Shown: positions 16,054 through 24,493 of the stretch, in pieces
How the letters are laid out: each line of letters starts with the position of its first letter
How positions within the stretch are numbered: position 1 is the stretch's first letter
Source of the DNA: Alistipes sp.
GTDB taxonomy: Bacteria; Bacteroidota; Bacteroidia; Bacteroidales; Rikenellaceae
Direction of reading: 5' to 3'
NCBI GenBank assembly: GCA_017559615.1
Contig: JAFYRB010000087.1
Location: 1 to 64,000, forward strand
Length of the DNA stretch: 64,000 nucleotides
Made by a program: the position numbers and the translations under genes
Notes under the pieces: model-generated
The model's input: the letters and a program-made list of their open reading frames with translations, nothing else
Databases searched by the model: none
What the model was told of the DNA's origin: nothing

Positions 16054-17319
16054 TTATGCCTCTTTTTTTGCACTTCTATTGATAATATGCTCCATAATGA
16101 TGACCATAATCACACCCATCGCGAAGCCATTACCCACCAACGGCTCGATAACCGAAGGCAAAATTCCGCGCGGCATAAGCTGAAATAACATCGCCATCAT
16201 AAGCGGAAGACCTATCGTAAGACCATCGGCAAAGTTCTGCACCGAGTGAGTCTGGTGTACCATCTCAAGACCTGCTGCAAGCTGCGTGCCCATAAGGAAA
16301 AGTAGAATCACGCCAATAACAGGATTAGGGATATTCGTGAGTAGATATATCACATCGGGGAAGAGCGCAAAGAGTATCAACATCAGCGTTGCAGGGACCA
16401 ACGCCCAGCGCGATGCATTACCCGTAGAGGCGATAACACCTGGACTCATCGAGTAGTTCACAGGGCCGAGAACACCCATCGAACCCGCCACAATGTTCAT
16501 AACACCCGAGACACGCACGCCACGCTTCAGGCGTCTATCCATACCCTCAACGCCGAGCATCGCACCAATAGCCTCTATCGAGCCGATATCGTTAATGAGC
16601 AGTGCGATGTAGCATATCACAAAGGCTACGATAAGGCTCCAGTCGAACGTAAACTCAGCGAGGAGCAGACCTCGGAGCGTTGCTGCACTACCCGATGGCT
16701 CGGACATAGGAAACAACAAATAGTAGAGCGCACTACCCGCAACAAGGGCAATAGGAATAACAAGGCTCTTGGCAACACCCTTCAATGTACGGTTAAGCAC
16801 CACCATACTTAAGCACCCTACAATAGTAAACACCAAGCCAAAGAGATGCTCGCCTTCGTTAGGATTTGCCACGAAGATAAGGTTCTTAATAACGGGTGCG
16901 AGGGTGAGGGCGATAAGCATCAATATCACCACCACGATACGTGGCGTGAAGAGGCGCTGTATGCGCTGCATCATACCTCCAAACGTAAGCAGCGTCACAA
17001 GCACGCCACCTATGGCTATCGACGTGTATATTCCCGACGTTGAAGCTCCAGCACCCAGCGACGAGATAACACCAACAAGGAGCACTGCCGCAGGGCCTAC
17101 GACAATAGGTAGTCTATGTCCCCACAACACCTGAATAAGCCCCGTAACACCCATCACGATAAATAGCTTCTGGGCATAGAAGAGCTTCTCGGCGGGCGTT
17201 CCCTGCGCCACAAACACACTCGTAGAGACCACGGCAATAGACAAGATAAGCCACTGCATAGCGTAGAGCATCAGCTGGCCAAAGGGCAATCTATCGTCAA
17301 TATTGTACTTTAGTTTCAT
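16054..17319 (-). CDS. NCS2-family nucleobase:cation symporter (uracil/xanthine permease type)
   Basis: A protein of 421 residues with about twelve hydrophobic segments. VVGPAAVLLVG and the NDIGSIEAIGAMLGVEG segment match the NCS2 (UraA/XanQ) transport core. Substrates of the family are uracil, xanthine, hypoxanthine or uric acid, and the exact one cannot be read. Its start lies 30 bases after the phosphoethanolamine transferase gene, so it probably belongs to that operon, and it ends 117 bases before the purA promoter zone. Confidence 0.9.
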   Translation of the reverse strand: MKLKYNIDDRLPFGQLMLYAMQWLILSIAVVSTSVFVAQGTPAEKLFYAQKLFIVMGVTGLIQVLWGHRLPIVVGPAAVLLVGVISSLGAGASTSGIYTSIAIGGVLVTLLTFGGMMQRIQRLFTPRIVVVILMLIALTLAPVIKNLIFVANPNEGEHLFGLVFTIVGCLSMVVLNRTLKGVAKSLVIPIALVAGSALYYLLFPMSEPSGSAATLRGLLLAEFTFDWSLIVAFVICYIALLINDIGSIEAIGAMLGVEGMDRRLKRGVRVSGVMNIVAGSMGVLGPVNYSMSPGVIASTGNASRWALVPATLMLILFALFPDVIYLLTNIPNPVIGVILLFLMGTQLAAGLEMVHQTHSVQNFADGLTIGLPLMMAMLFQLMPRGILPSVIEPLVGNGFAMGVIMVIIMEHIINRSAKKEA

Positions 17320-17349
17320 CAGTTATCATTTTTTTGGTTATACTTATCT

Positions 17350-18873
17350 TTACTCAAAAATACTCTTCTCCTCGTCGTAAATCTCGCTACGAAGGTCGAG
17401 ATAATCCATAACGCTATGGAAGATGTGGTAGTGTCCCACCTCCGAAATCTCCTTCAATTTATGGTCGTTGTCGCTCTTCCATACGATAAACGGAATGTCG
17501 AGCTGCTCGCGCGGTGCCATCGACGCTGAGACCATACCGTGCATATAGATATTTCCCTCGCCGAGGCTCTCGCCGTGGTCCGAGATGTATATCATCGCCG
17601 AGGAGCGCTCCACATCGCGGAGTATCTCGATTAGGGAGTGGAGCAAAAAGTCGGTGTAGAGGATGGTGTTATCGTAGGCATTCACCAACTCCTGGTGGTC
17701 GGCCTTCGACATCTCCACGCTTGTACATACGGGTGTAAAACGCTCAAACTCCGCAGGATATTTCTTAAAATATGTAGGGCCGTGGCTGGTGCTTGTGTGA
17801 AGGATGACAAGGAGTTTATCTGCTGTTGCCGCCTCTATCTCCTCCTTTAGTCCCGCAAGAAGTAGCCCATCATAGCGCGCATCAGCATCAGCATAACGGT
17901 CGCGAAGTGCGGCGTGGTTACTCTTATTTGCGATATGGAGCGGTGGCTCGCCAAAGTTCGTAGAGCGCCAGATAACCTCCACGCCATTACGCGCAAGATA
18001 GTTCGGAAGAATCTCATAGAGCTTGCCCGTAGGCTTATGGTCGAGGATAGCCTTAACGGCTACAGTTGTGGAGGTTGCTGAGGCTACGGCATCATATACC
18101 GTAACGCTATCCCCCTTAAGTAGCGGGTTTGTATCGCGCTCATAGCCATAGAGCGAGAAGTTCGCCTGACGTGCCGACTCGCCGATTACAAGCACACACA
18201 CCTCGCGCTCCGAGTCCAAAATTTCGGCATCGGGAAGCGCTATCTCCTCACGGTTTATCATCGCCTGATGGTGGAAGTGACGCACCGTATTGGCGATGTA
18301 TGACCACGGCATAAAGAGGCTTCCCACACGTGGGGCATTGTGGTCTATCCACAGTACGTTACCCATATTCGTAACACCAACAAGGGCTACGACGGCAATC
18401 GACACACCTACATTTATAAGCGCCCTACGCCACGAGCCATACTCCACCCTACGCCAAAAGAGGTAGATGCAAGGCACAACGCCCAGCAGCGCCACGTAGA
18501 TAAAGGGCGTAAAGGAGAGGTATCCCGAAGCCTCCGAGAGGTTGGTATTAAAGAGGTTGCCCACCATATCGCGCGTAAGAAGCACCTCGTAGGTATTCAC
18601 GAAGTAGAGCGCCGTAGCATTGGCAAGAAGCGACAGAGCAATAATCACCTTACCTACCACACGACCAAGGAACAGAAGAAGGTAGTAGACCATAAAGTTT
18701 ACGACCAACGTAAGAAGCGCTATGGAGGCAATCAGCAGATAGCCATTTGCATCGCGCTCCACACACTCCAAAACAAGCTCCAGAAGGGGCTTATGGAAGG
18801 CTACAAGAGTAAAGAGGCTAAGGACAAAGGCAAACGCCGAGAGCCTCGCGGGGTTATTGAGTCGACTCTTCAT
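17350..18873 (-). CDS. Phosphoethanolamine transferase (EptA-type, sulfatase superfamily)
   Basis: A protein of 507 residues with five N-terminal membrane segments (about 12-165) and a soluble domain from about 220. VIGESARQANFSLYGY supplies metal ligand Glu232. The nucleophilic threonine lies in ASATSTT (265-270), and SDHGESLGE gives the C-terminal metal ligands. The usual cysteine of the SCGT-type motif is absent here. These enzymes move phosphoethanolamine from phosphatidylethanolamine to lipid A or surface glycans on the outer face of the inner membrane, often lowering sensitivity to cationic peptides. It overlaps the PHP gene by four bases, so the two are translationally coupled. Confidence 0.9.
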   Translation of the reverse strand: MKSRLNNPARLSAFAFVLSLFTLVAFHKPLLELVLECVERDANGYLLIASIALLTLVVNFMVYYLLLFLGRVVGKVIIALSLLANATALYFVNTYEVLLTRDMVGNLFNTNLSEASGYLSFTPFIYVALLGVVPCIYLFWRRVEYGSWRRALINVGVSIAVVALVGVTNMGNVLWIDHNAPRVGSLFMPWSYIANTVRHFHHQAMINREEIALPDAEILDSEREVCVLVIGESARQANFSLYGYERDTNPLLKGDSVTVYDAVASATSTTVAVKAILDHKPTGKLYEILPNYLARNGVEVIWRSTNFGEPPLHIANKSNHAALRDRYADADARYDGLLLAGLKEEIEAATADKLLVILHTSTSHGPTYFKKYPAEFERFTPVCTSVEMSKADHQELVNAYDNTILYTDFLLHSLIEILRDVERSSAMIYISDHGESLGEGNIYMHGMVSASMAPREQLDIPFIVWKSDNDHKLKEISEVGHYHIFHSVMDYLDLRSEIYDEEKSIFE

Positions 18874-20078
18874 CGTATCAGTTTTAAGAGTTTGCGATAG
18901 GTGACTACTACGCCCACGATAATAGCCACGAGGGTGAGATTAAAGAGCAGCGTATAAAGGATATTTACGCTATGCTCCGCCTCGTTTTGTGGCATCGGCA
19001 TCGCCGTGGCATCGTAGCGTGCGAAGGGGTTTGTATAGATTACCTCGCCCGAAGGGAAGTAGGCAGTTATACGCGCATAAGGCTCCTCTGCGGGGAGCAT
19101 CATCGAGGCCTCCGAGCTTCCAACCGCAAGGTGTAGCGTGCGATGCTTCGAGCCTGTAAACTTTATGGAATCAGCCTCTTGGGAGAGTGTGACGTAAATC
19201 TCCGAGCCACGAAGGCCGATATCCTCGATGTGTGGCAACGTAGCATTTCGCGCCATCTTCTGCTGCCAATCGCCACGCCCATAATCAGGAACACGCATCG
19301 CATAGAAGCATCCCTCGCGGAGTGCCGACATCAAACTCTCGTAACTCATATCACTCATTGCCACGAAGTTACAACGCACAGCAATACGATTCGAGCGGTC
19401 GGGATAGTGCATATCGTCATTCGCCACACCAAGGACATAACGTCCCGCCGTAAGCGCCTCGTCCCAATACTCATTCTCGGTGCTTCGGCCACTATCCAGC
19501 TCCAGAAGTTCATAGCCCGATAGTAGGCGCATATCTCTATCCGACGTGGCGATAGTACGCAACGGGTGGTTCATCTGCACCATCGCGGCATCACGCGCCA
19601 GAAGATTGAGGATAAACTGTCGCTGCGAGGTGAAGAGCGGAAGGAGCATATCGTAGCGCATCTCGCTCTCGGCACCAAATACAAGGTTATGATTTTTTAG
19701 GATGTTGTAGCCGTGCTCGTAGGCCCTTACGCCACACTCCTCTGTAGCCTCGATGGTCGTAATCTCATTGTGATTCGAGAAGGTGACAACATCGTAGCCA
19801 TACTTTTTAAACTCCGCGATAACCTCCTTAGGCCAATAATCACACTCGTTGAGTAGGCCCTCCACCTTTGTGTGGGTATGGAAATTTGCTCTGCGCCACT
19901 CGGTAGTGCTATCCACCGCTTGGTAAGGGTTGTAGATATCCTCGCCAGCGAAGGGCTGCGGCTCGGAGAAGTTATATATCGGCGTAAAGGATGTGACAAG
20001 CACAGCAAGGATAGCCACGACAACAATCGAGGCTATCCCACGCAGTGACCATTTCACTATCTTTGCAATAAGTTTCAT
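18870..20078 (-). CDS. Membrane-anchored PHP-domain metal-dependent phosphoesterase-like protein
   Basis: A protein of 402 residues with one hydrophobic helix at each end (about 12-32 and 375-395). Between them a PHP fold starts with NFHTHT (about 65-70) and continues with VVTFSNHNEI. MVQMNHPL and VANDDMHY carry further His/Asp metal ligands. The catalytic part probably lies outside the membrane. The PHP family hydrolyses phosphoesters with two or three metals. Because the gene overlaps an EptA-type transferase, a phospholipid head-group substrate is plausible but not shown. It is driven by a duplicated promoter. Confidence 0.8.
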   Translation of the reverse strand: MKLIAKIVKWSLRGIASIVVVAILAVLVTSFTPIYNFSEPQPFAGEDIYNPYQAVDSTTEWRRANFHTHTKVEGLLNECDYWPKEVIAEFKKYGYDVVTFSNHNEITTIEATEECGVRAYEHGYNILKNHNLVFGAESEMRYDMLLPLFTSQRQFILNLLARDAAMVQMNHPLRTIATSDRDMRLLSGYELLELDSGRSTENEYWDEALTAGRYVLGVANDDMHYPDRSNRIAVRCNFVAMSDMSYESLMSALREGCFYAMRVPDYGRGDWQQKMARNATLPHIEDIGLRGSEIYVTLSQEADSIKFTGSKHRTLHLAVGSSEASMMLPAEEPYARITAYFPSGEVIYTNPFARYDATAMPMPQNEAEHSVNILYTLLFNLTLVAIIVGVVVTYRKLLKLIR

Positions 20079-20083
20079 CCTTG

Positions 20084-20136
20084 CAAAGATACGAAAAAGT
20101 TATTATGTTACAACACTTCGTACGCTTCAAAATGAT
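20084..20136 (-). repeat. Proximal copy of a 53-bp promoter duplication
   Basis: 50 of 53 bases match the copy at 20171-20223. Read on the - strand it holds TTG (complement of 20111-20113), a 19-base spacer and TATCTTTG (complement of 20084-20091), a perfect promoter whose -7 box ends five bases before the PHP gene ATG. Confidence 0.85.
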
Positions 20137-20170
20137 AGTACGCTCTTGTAGTAGAAGCATCTTATGATGC

Positions 20171-20223
20171 CAAAGATACGAAAAAGTTATGATGTTACAA
20201 CACTTCGTACGCTCCAAAGTGAT
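20171..20223 (-). repeat. Distal copy of the 53-bp promoter duplication
   Basis: The same sequence with three substitutions. TTG (complement of 20198-20200), 19-base spacer, TATCTTTG (complement of 20171-20178). It would give a leader of about 85 bases on the PHP gene mRNA. Confidence 0.85.
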
Positions 20224-20252
20224 TACTCTCTCTTTAATCTATAACAGCGAGC

Positions 20253-21719
20253 CTATTGCTTGACATTCTCCCATTCGAACTTCTCGAAGTCGGCATCGGG
20301 TGCCTTCCACGATGGCTTGCGAAGAGCATAGATGATGAATGGCAGCACCACAAACAACAACGCTCCAATAATCAACACCGAGAACCATACCGTGGTGCTT
20401 CCCGTGGCAATCTGCGATGGCGGGATGAAGCTAAGGACAAAGGCGAGCAACGAGCCACAGAAGCCCAAGCCTGCCAATATCCATATCAGGCCGTTGCCCT
20501 TCGCACCGAGGCGGAATGGACGCTCCATCTTTGGAAGTCGATAGCGTAGCGTGATGGCTGCGGCAAACATCAACATATATACTATAAGGTATAGCAATAC
20601 GGTGAGCTGCGAGAGGATCTGGTAGAAGGATTGCACCGAAGGCATAACGACAAACAACAGACCGAGAATCGTTACGATGACACCCTGCACAAGGAGGATA
20701 TTACGCTGCACACCCTCCTTATTCGTCTTCTGGAAGAATGGTGGCAGATAACCCGCGCGGCCTACGGCGAAGATACCCTTCGAAGGACCTGCTACCCACG
20801 TCAACACACCCGCCAACACACCGAATACCAAGGCAATAGCAACTATAGGTCCCATCCACGACATCTTCAAGAAGTGGAAGTAGTTGTCGAAACCTATGAG
20901 CAGCGTCTGCGTAAGGCTAATATCCTTCTGCGGAACGATGATGCCCAACGAGAAGGTGCCGAGGATGAATATCAACACCGTAACCAACGAGCCGATGATG
21001 ATAGCACGCGGGTAGTTACGCTTCGGATTCTCGACCTCCATAACGTGAATACCCATCATCTCCATACCAGCGTAGAAGAGGAAGATGGAGCTTGCCAAGA
21101 CCAAGTTATCGAAGTTCGTGAGGTCGGGGAAGAAGCTTGTCTCCATATTAAGGTTATTCGTGCCACCCATAGCAAGGTAGACAATCGCCAAGATGATGAG
21201 CAACGCCGCAGGGATAATCGTACCGATGATACCGCCCCACTTACTCACCTTACCTACCCAGCCAAGACCGCGCAACGAGATAAAGGTCGCTATCCAATAT
21301 ATCGCCAACACCACTACAAGAGTGAAGAGACGATTCGACGCGAGTGCCGCGTCGGCCGTAGGATTAAAACCTATGAAGGCGATACTTACAGCTCCGAAGG
21401 TCAACACCGTAGGATACCATATCGTCGACTGTATCCACTGCAACCATATCGCCAGGAAGCCTACCCTCGCACCAAAAGCCTCGCCAACCCAGCGGAATAC
21501 ACCACCCTGCTTCTGCGAGAACAGAGCCGCCAACTCGGCAGCCACCATCGCCGTAGGAACAAGAAAGACTATGGCGGCAAAGAGGTAGTAGAATGCCGAC
21601 TGAATACCATAAATAGCCTCGGTAGCTAAGCCTCTAAGGCTCACCACCGCCGTAATGTTCATAATAGCCAGCGTCATAACGCTGAGCTTGAACCCTGTAG
21701 ATTTATTTTCACTCTGCAT
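20253..21719 (-). CDS. APC-family amino acid permease, GadC-like antiporter
   Basis: A protein of 488 residues from the ATG at 21719. A longer frame begins at 21776, but that lies inside the promoter. There are about twelve membrane segments. VSLRGLATEA in the first helix, FSQKQGGVFRWVGEAFG and IFLFYAGMEMMGIHV match the glutamate/GABA antiporter branch of the APC superfamily. Such transporters exchange amino acids across the inner membrane, sometimes for acid resistance. No decarboxylase gene is adjacent, so the substrate stays open. It is transcribed alone. Confidence 0.88.
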   Translation of the reverse strand: MQSENKSTGFKLSVMTLAIMNITAVVSLRGLATEAIYGIQSAFYYLFAAIVFLVPTAMVAAELAALFSQKQGGVFRWVGEAFGARVGFLAIWLQWIQSTIWYPTVLTFGAVSIAFIGFNPTADAALASNRLFTLVVVLAIYWIATFISLRGLGWVGKVSKWGGIIGTIIPAALLIILAIVYLAMGGTNNLNMETSFFPDLTNFDNLVLASSIFLFYAGMEMMGIHVMEVENPKRNYPRAIIIGSLVTVLIFILGTFSLGIIVPQKDISLTQTLLIGFDNYFHFLKMSWMGPIVAIALVFGVLAGVLTWVAGPSKGIFAVGRAGYLPPFFQKTNKEGVQRNILLVQGVIVTILGLLFVVMPSVQSFYQILSQLTVLLYLIVYMLMFAAAITLRYRLPKMERPFRLGAKGNGLIWILAGLGFCGSLLAFVLSFIPPSQIATGSTTVWFSVLIIGALLFVVLPFIIYALRKPSWKAPDADFEKFEWENVKQ

Positions 21720-21767
21720 AAACACAATGTTTTTTGATTGTTTAGCACTCAATCTGCAATTTTGGTG

Positions 21768-21797
21768 CAAAAGCATATCACAAGGCTAACTTTACAA
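21768..21797 (-). promoter_or_regulatory. Promoter of the APC transporter gene
   Basis: TTG (complement of 21795-21797), a 19-base spacer, TGCTTTTG (complement of 21768-21775, one mismatch from TAnnTTTG), leaving a leader of about 42 bases. Confidence 0.6.
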
Positions 21798-21894
21798 CAT
21801 TTTAGCTATACACTATATATAATATATATTATAGGAAATTGAATGCATATAAGAGAAACTTATGCAGTTATAAAATAATACAATCAAAAAACTA

Positions 21895-21924
21895 TTGCAG
21901 AGAGCAAAATAAATATTATCTTTG
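21895..21924 (+). promoter_or_regulatory. Promoter of the rubrerythrin gene
   Basis: TTG at 21895-21897, exactly 19 bases, then TATCTTTG at 21917-21924. This is a full consensus match, suggesting strong expression. Confidence 0.85.
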
Positions 21925-21975
21925 CATCAGGAAAAGAAAATAAACCAATAATAAACCTAAAAAACTTAAAAGAGT

Positions 21976-22512
21976 ATGAAAGATTTGAAAGGAACTAAGA
22001 CAGAGCAGAACTTGTGGGAGGCATTCGCAGGTGAGAGCCAGGCTCGCAACAAATATACCTACTTCGCATCGAAGGCAAAGAAGGATGGCTACGTGCAGAT
22101 AGCAAAGATTTTCGAGGAGACTGCAGCAAACGAGAAGGAGCACGCAGAGATTTGGTTCAAGCTTCTTCAGGGCATCGGTTCTACAGCTGAGAACCTCCGT
22201 GCAGCTGCCGAGGGTGAGAACTACGAGTGGACAGATATGTACGCACAGATGGCCGTTGATGCTCGCGAGGAGGGCTTCGACCACATCGCATTCCTCTTCG
22301 AGCAGGTGGGTAAGATTGAGAAGGAGCACGAGGAGCGCTACCGTAAGTTGTTGGCTAACGTCGAGGGCGGCTTGGTATTCTCTCGCGATGGCGATATGAT
22401 CTGGCAGTGCGGCAACTGTGGTCACATCCACGTAGGTAAGAAGGCTCCAGAGGTATGTCCAGTATGTGTTCACCCACAGGCTTACTTCGAGCTTAAGGCT
22501 GAGAACTATTAG
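21976..22512 (+). CDS. rbr: Rubrerythrin
   Basis: A protein of 178 residues. The N-terminal ferritin-like four-helix domain (about 1-140) has diiron ligands in [13 protein letters not shown] and ANEKEHAE, then EEEGF-like and IEKEHEERY helices. The C-terminal rubredoxin-like knuckles are CGNCGH and CPVC. Rubrerythrins reduce hydrogen peroxide in anaerobes with electrons from NAD(P)H-linked donors. The gene has a strong consensus promoter and its own terminator. Its codons are more biased than those of its neighbours, consistent with high expression. Confidence 0.97.
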   Translation: MKDLKGTKTEQNLWEAFAGESQARNKYTYFASKAKKDGYVQIAKIFEETAANEKEHAEIWFKLLQGIGSTAENLRAAAEGENYEWTDMYAQMAVDAREEGFDHIAFLFEQVGKIEKEHEERYRKLLANVEGGLVFSRDGDMIWQCGNCGHIHVGKKAPEVCPVCVHPQAYFELKAENY

Positions 22513-22550
22513 TAGATTTCGGGCAATCCGACATCTACAACCGATAAATA

Positions 22551-22582
22551 CCTCCCTTCACATTTGAGGGGAGGCTTTTTTT
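22551..22582 (+). terminator. Terminator after rubrerythrin
   Basis: CCTCCC (22551-22556) pairs with GGGAGG (22569-22574), then C and seven T. Confidence 0.85.
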
Positions 22583-22588
22583 AGGCAT

Positions 22589-22596
22589 TAACTTTG
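22589..22596 (+). promoter_or_regulatory. -7 element of the ZIP transporter gene
   Basis: TAACTTTG, 17 bases before the ATG. A TTG at 22564-22566 is 22 bases upstream and inside the preceding terminator, so the -33 element is uncertain. Confidence 0.45.
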
Positions 22597-22612
22597 CTAT
22601 AACACTCATAAT

Positions 22613-23389
22613 ATGAATATCTTAGCAATAGTTCTACTCCCGTTCGTGGGTACGGTGATAGGCGCATCGATGGTGTTTTTTGCGCGTCGCTCGGTATCCT
22701 CACGCCTACACAATGCCCTACTGGGCTTCGCCGCGGGAGTTATGGTTGCAGCATCCGTATGGTCGCTTATCATACCCTCGTTGGAACTATCCGAAGGTCT
22801 GGGTAAGATGAGTTGGATGCCTGCTGCGGTGGGTATAATACTCGGTATGTTGTTCCTATTGACTTTGGATAGCCTTGTGCCTCATCAGCACCCTGGTACG
22901 GAGACGCGCGAGGGACTGCGCTCGTCACTTGGTAAGCGCCAGATGTTGATGCTCGCCGTGACGCTCCATAACATTCCCGAGGGTATGGCCGTAGGTGCTG
23001 TTGTGGCGGGAGCATTGGCGGGAGATATGGGCATTACGCTGGCATCGGCTATGGCTCTGGCACTCGGTATGGCGATACAGAATATCCCCGAGGGTGCTAT
23101 AATATCGTTGCCGCTACGTGGTGATGGTATGAGTCGTCGCAGGGCCTTTGGCTGGGGCGCATTGTCGGGCATCGTTGAGCCTCTGTCGGCCTTGGCGATG
23201 ATTGCCCTCTATGAGCATATTGCGCCCGCGCTACCCTATCTATTGAGTTTTGCGGCTGGTGCGATGCTCTATGTTGTTGTCGAGGAGCTTATCCCAGAGA
23301 CACAACAAGGCAAGCACTCCGATATCGGAACGATAGCCTTCGCCATAGGATTTGTGATAATGATGATTCTCGACGTGGCGTTGGGATAA
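22613..23389 (+). CDS. ZIP-family divalent metal transporter (GufA-like)
   Basis: A protein of 258 residues with eight hydrophobic segments. The two metal-site helices carry HNIPEGMAVG and NIPEGAIISLPL, the hallmark of ZIP proteins, which move zinc or iron into the cytoplasm. VEELIPE occurs in the seventh helix. A His-rich loop is short here (PHQHPGTE). It is convergent with the FKBP gene and shares a bidirectional terminator with it. Confidence 0.94.
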   Translation: MNILAIVLLPFVGTVIGASMVFFARRSVSSRLHNALLGFAAGVMVAASVWSLIIPSLELSEGLGKMSWMPAAVGIILGMLFLLTLDSLVPHQHPGTETREGLRSSLGKRQMLMLAVTLHNIPEGMAVGAVVAGALAGDMGITLASAMALALGMAIQNIPEGAIISLPLRGDGMSRRRAFGWGALSGIVEPLSALAMIALYEHIAPALPYLLSFAAGAMLYVVVEELIPETQQGKHSDIGTIAFAIGFVIMMILDVALG

Positions 23390-23433
23390 AAAAAAGAGGC
23401 GGGTGTTCGAATCAACGAACACCCGCTTTTATT
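23388..23433. terminator. Bidirectional terminator between the ZIP and FKBP genes
   Basis: GCGGGTGTTCG (23399-23409) and CGAACACCCGC (23416-23426) form a perfect 11-base stem. There is TTTTATT on the right and an A8 run on the left, so it works in both directions. Confidence 0.9.
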
Positions 23434-23451
23434 ACTACGTTTCCGGAACTC

Positions 23452-24459
23452 TTACTCCTCTGTAGGGTTAACCTCGAGAAGCTCAACCTTGAACTCCAAC
23501 GCCTGGTTAGGGCCGATGTTTGCACCAGCACCACGCTCGCCATAAGCAAGCTCCGATGGAATCCAAAGTGTAATCTGACCACCTACACCTACGAGCTTCA
23601 TACCCTCTGTCCAACCCTTGATAACGCGGTTGAGTGGGAATGAGATAGGCTCACCACGCTCATAGCTTGAGTCGAATACCTCGCCGTCAGATGTCTTACC
23701 CTCGTAGTTTACAAGTACTACGTCAGTGTCCTCAGTAGCCATAACCTCGCTACCCTCACGGTCGATGCGGTAGAGGATACCAGACTCGGTCTTCTTTACA
23801 CCCTCCATAGTCTCAACCTCTGCAAGCCACTTTGCTGAAGCCTCAGCGTTCTCAGCCATAGCCTTCTCGCGCTCTGCCTGTGCCTTAGCCTGCATACGCT
23901 GTGAGTACTGTGTGAATGTGTTGCGAATCTGCTCGCCAGTCATACGAAGCAATGAGTCAGCCTCCTCTGGACCGTTAAGAGTCTTAACGTCGTCGATAGC
24001 ACGAAGAACGTCGCGCATATTAACCTCCTCCTGAAGTGACTTGATAGCAGCACCCATATTCTTACCCATCATCTCCGATACGAGCTCACGTGTGAATGTC
24101 TCGTTGTAGAGCTCTGGGAGTGCAGGAAGAGTGTCAGGGCAATCAGTCTTAACAAAGTCGTTCATACGCTTTGCGTTCATATAAGGCATAAGAAGAGTGT
24201 ACTGGAACTCCATCATCTTCTCACGAACTGCCTTGATATCCTCACCGAGGATGTCACCATCCTTGTAGAAAGACTTGATGTTCTCAACAACGATATCGTT
24301 ATCGAGGTTGAAATCCTTCATACCAAATACGAGGCTCTGACCCATATCTGCACCTACGGCGTAAGACAATGAGTCGATGTTCTTGCCGCCAAGGCTGGCG
24401 CAAGATGTTGCAGAGAGCGCTACAGCAGCACCTGCAAGGAATACAAATAGTTTTTTCAT
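23452..24459 (-). CDS. FKBP-type peptidyl-prolyl isomerase lipoprotein (Mip/FkpA-like)
   Basis: A protein of 335 residues. The signal peptide ends in ATSC (Cys20). Residues 30-220 are mostly helical, as in the dimerisation arm of Mip/FkpA. The FKBP domain (about 235-330) shows LVNYEGKTSDGEVFDSSY, VIKGWTEGMKL and IPSELAYGERGAG. It would assist folding of envelope proteins in the periplasm. It is the last gene of the 29.9-to-23.4 kb co-directional run, 34 bases after the DUF748 gene. Confidence 0.93.
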   Translation of the reverse strand: MKKLFVFLAGAAVALSATSCASLGGKNIDSLSYAVGADMGQSLVFGMKDFNLDNDIVVENIKSFYKDGDILGEDIKAVREKMMEFQYTLLMPYMNAKRMNDFVKTDCPDTLPALPELYNETFTRELVSEMMGKNMGAAIKSLQEEVNMRDVLRAIDDVKTLNGPEEADSLLRMTGEQIRNTFTQYSQRMQAKAQAEREKAMAENAEASAKWLAEVETMEGVKKTESGILYRIDREGSEVMATEDTDVVLVNYEGKTSDGEVFDSSYERGEPISFPLNRVIKGWTEGMKLVGVGGQITLWIPSELAYGERGAGANIGPNQALEFKVELLEVNPTEE

Positions 24460-24493
24460 AGTTTGTTTTTAAAAAAATTATTGGATTATATTG

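Noticed and set aside
19972..20217. 81-codon - strand frame with an internal peptide repeat
   Set aside because: The repeat is the translated 53-bp promoter duplication. The frame overlaps the PHP gene start in another frame and has no coding support.
20631..21629. 332-codon + strand frame antisense to the APC transporter gene
   Set aside because: It is rich in Arg, His, Tyr and Gln with no domain, and is the complement of a hydrophobic transporter gene.
23399..23426. TTCGAATC, resembling the T-loop of a tRNA
   Set aside because: It is the loop and stem top of a perfect terminator hairpin; no acceptor, D or anticodon arm is present.
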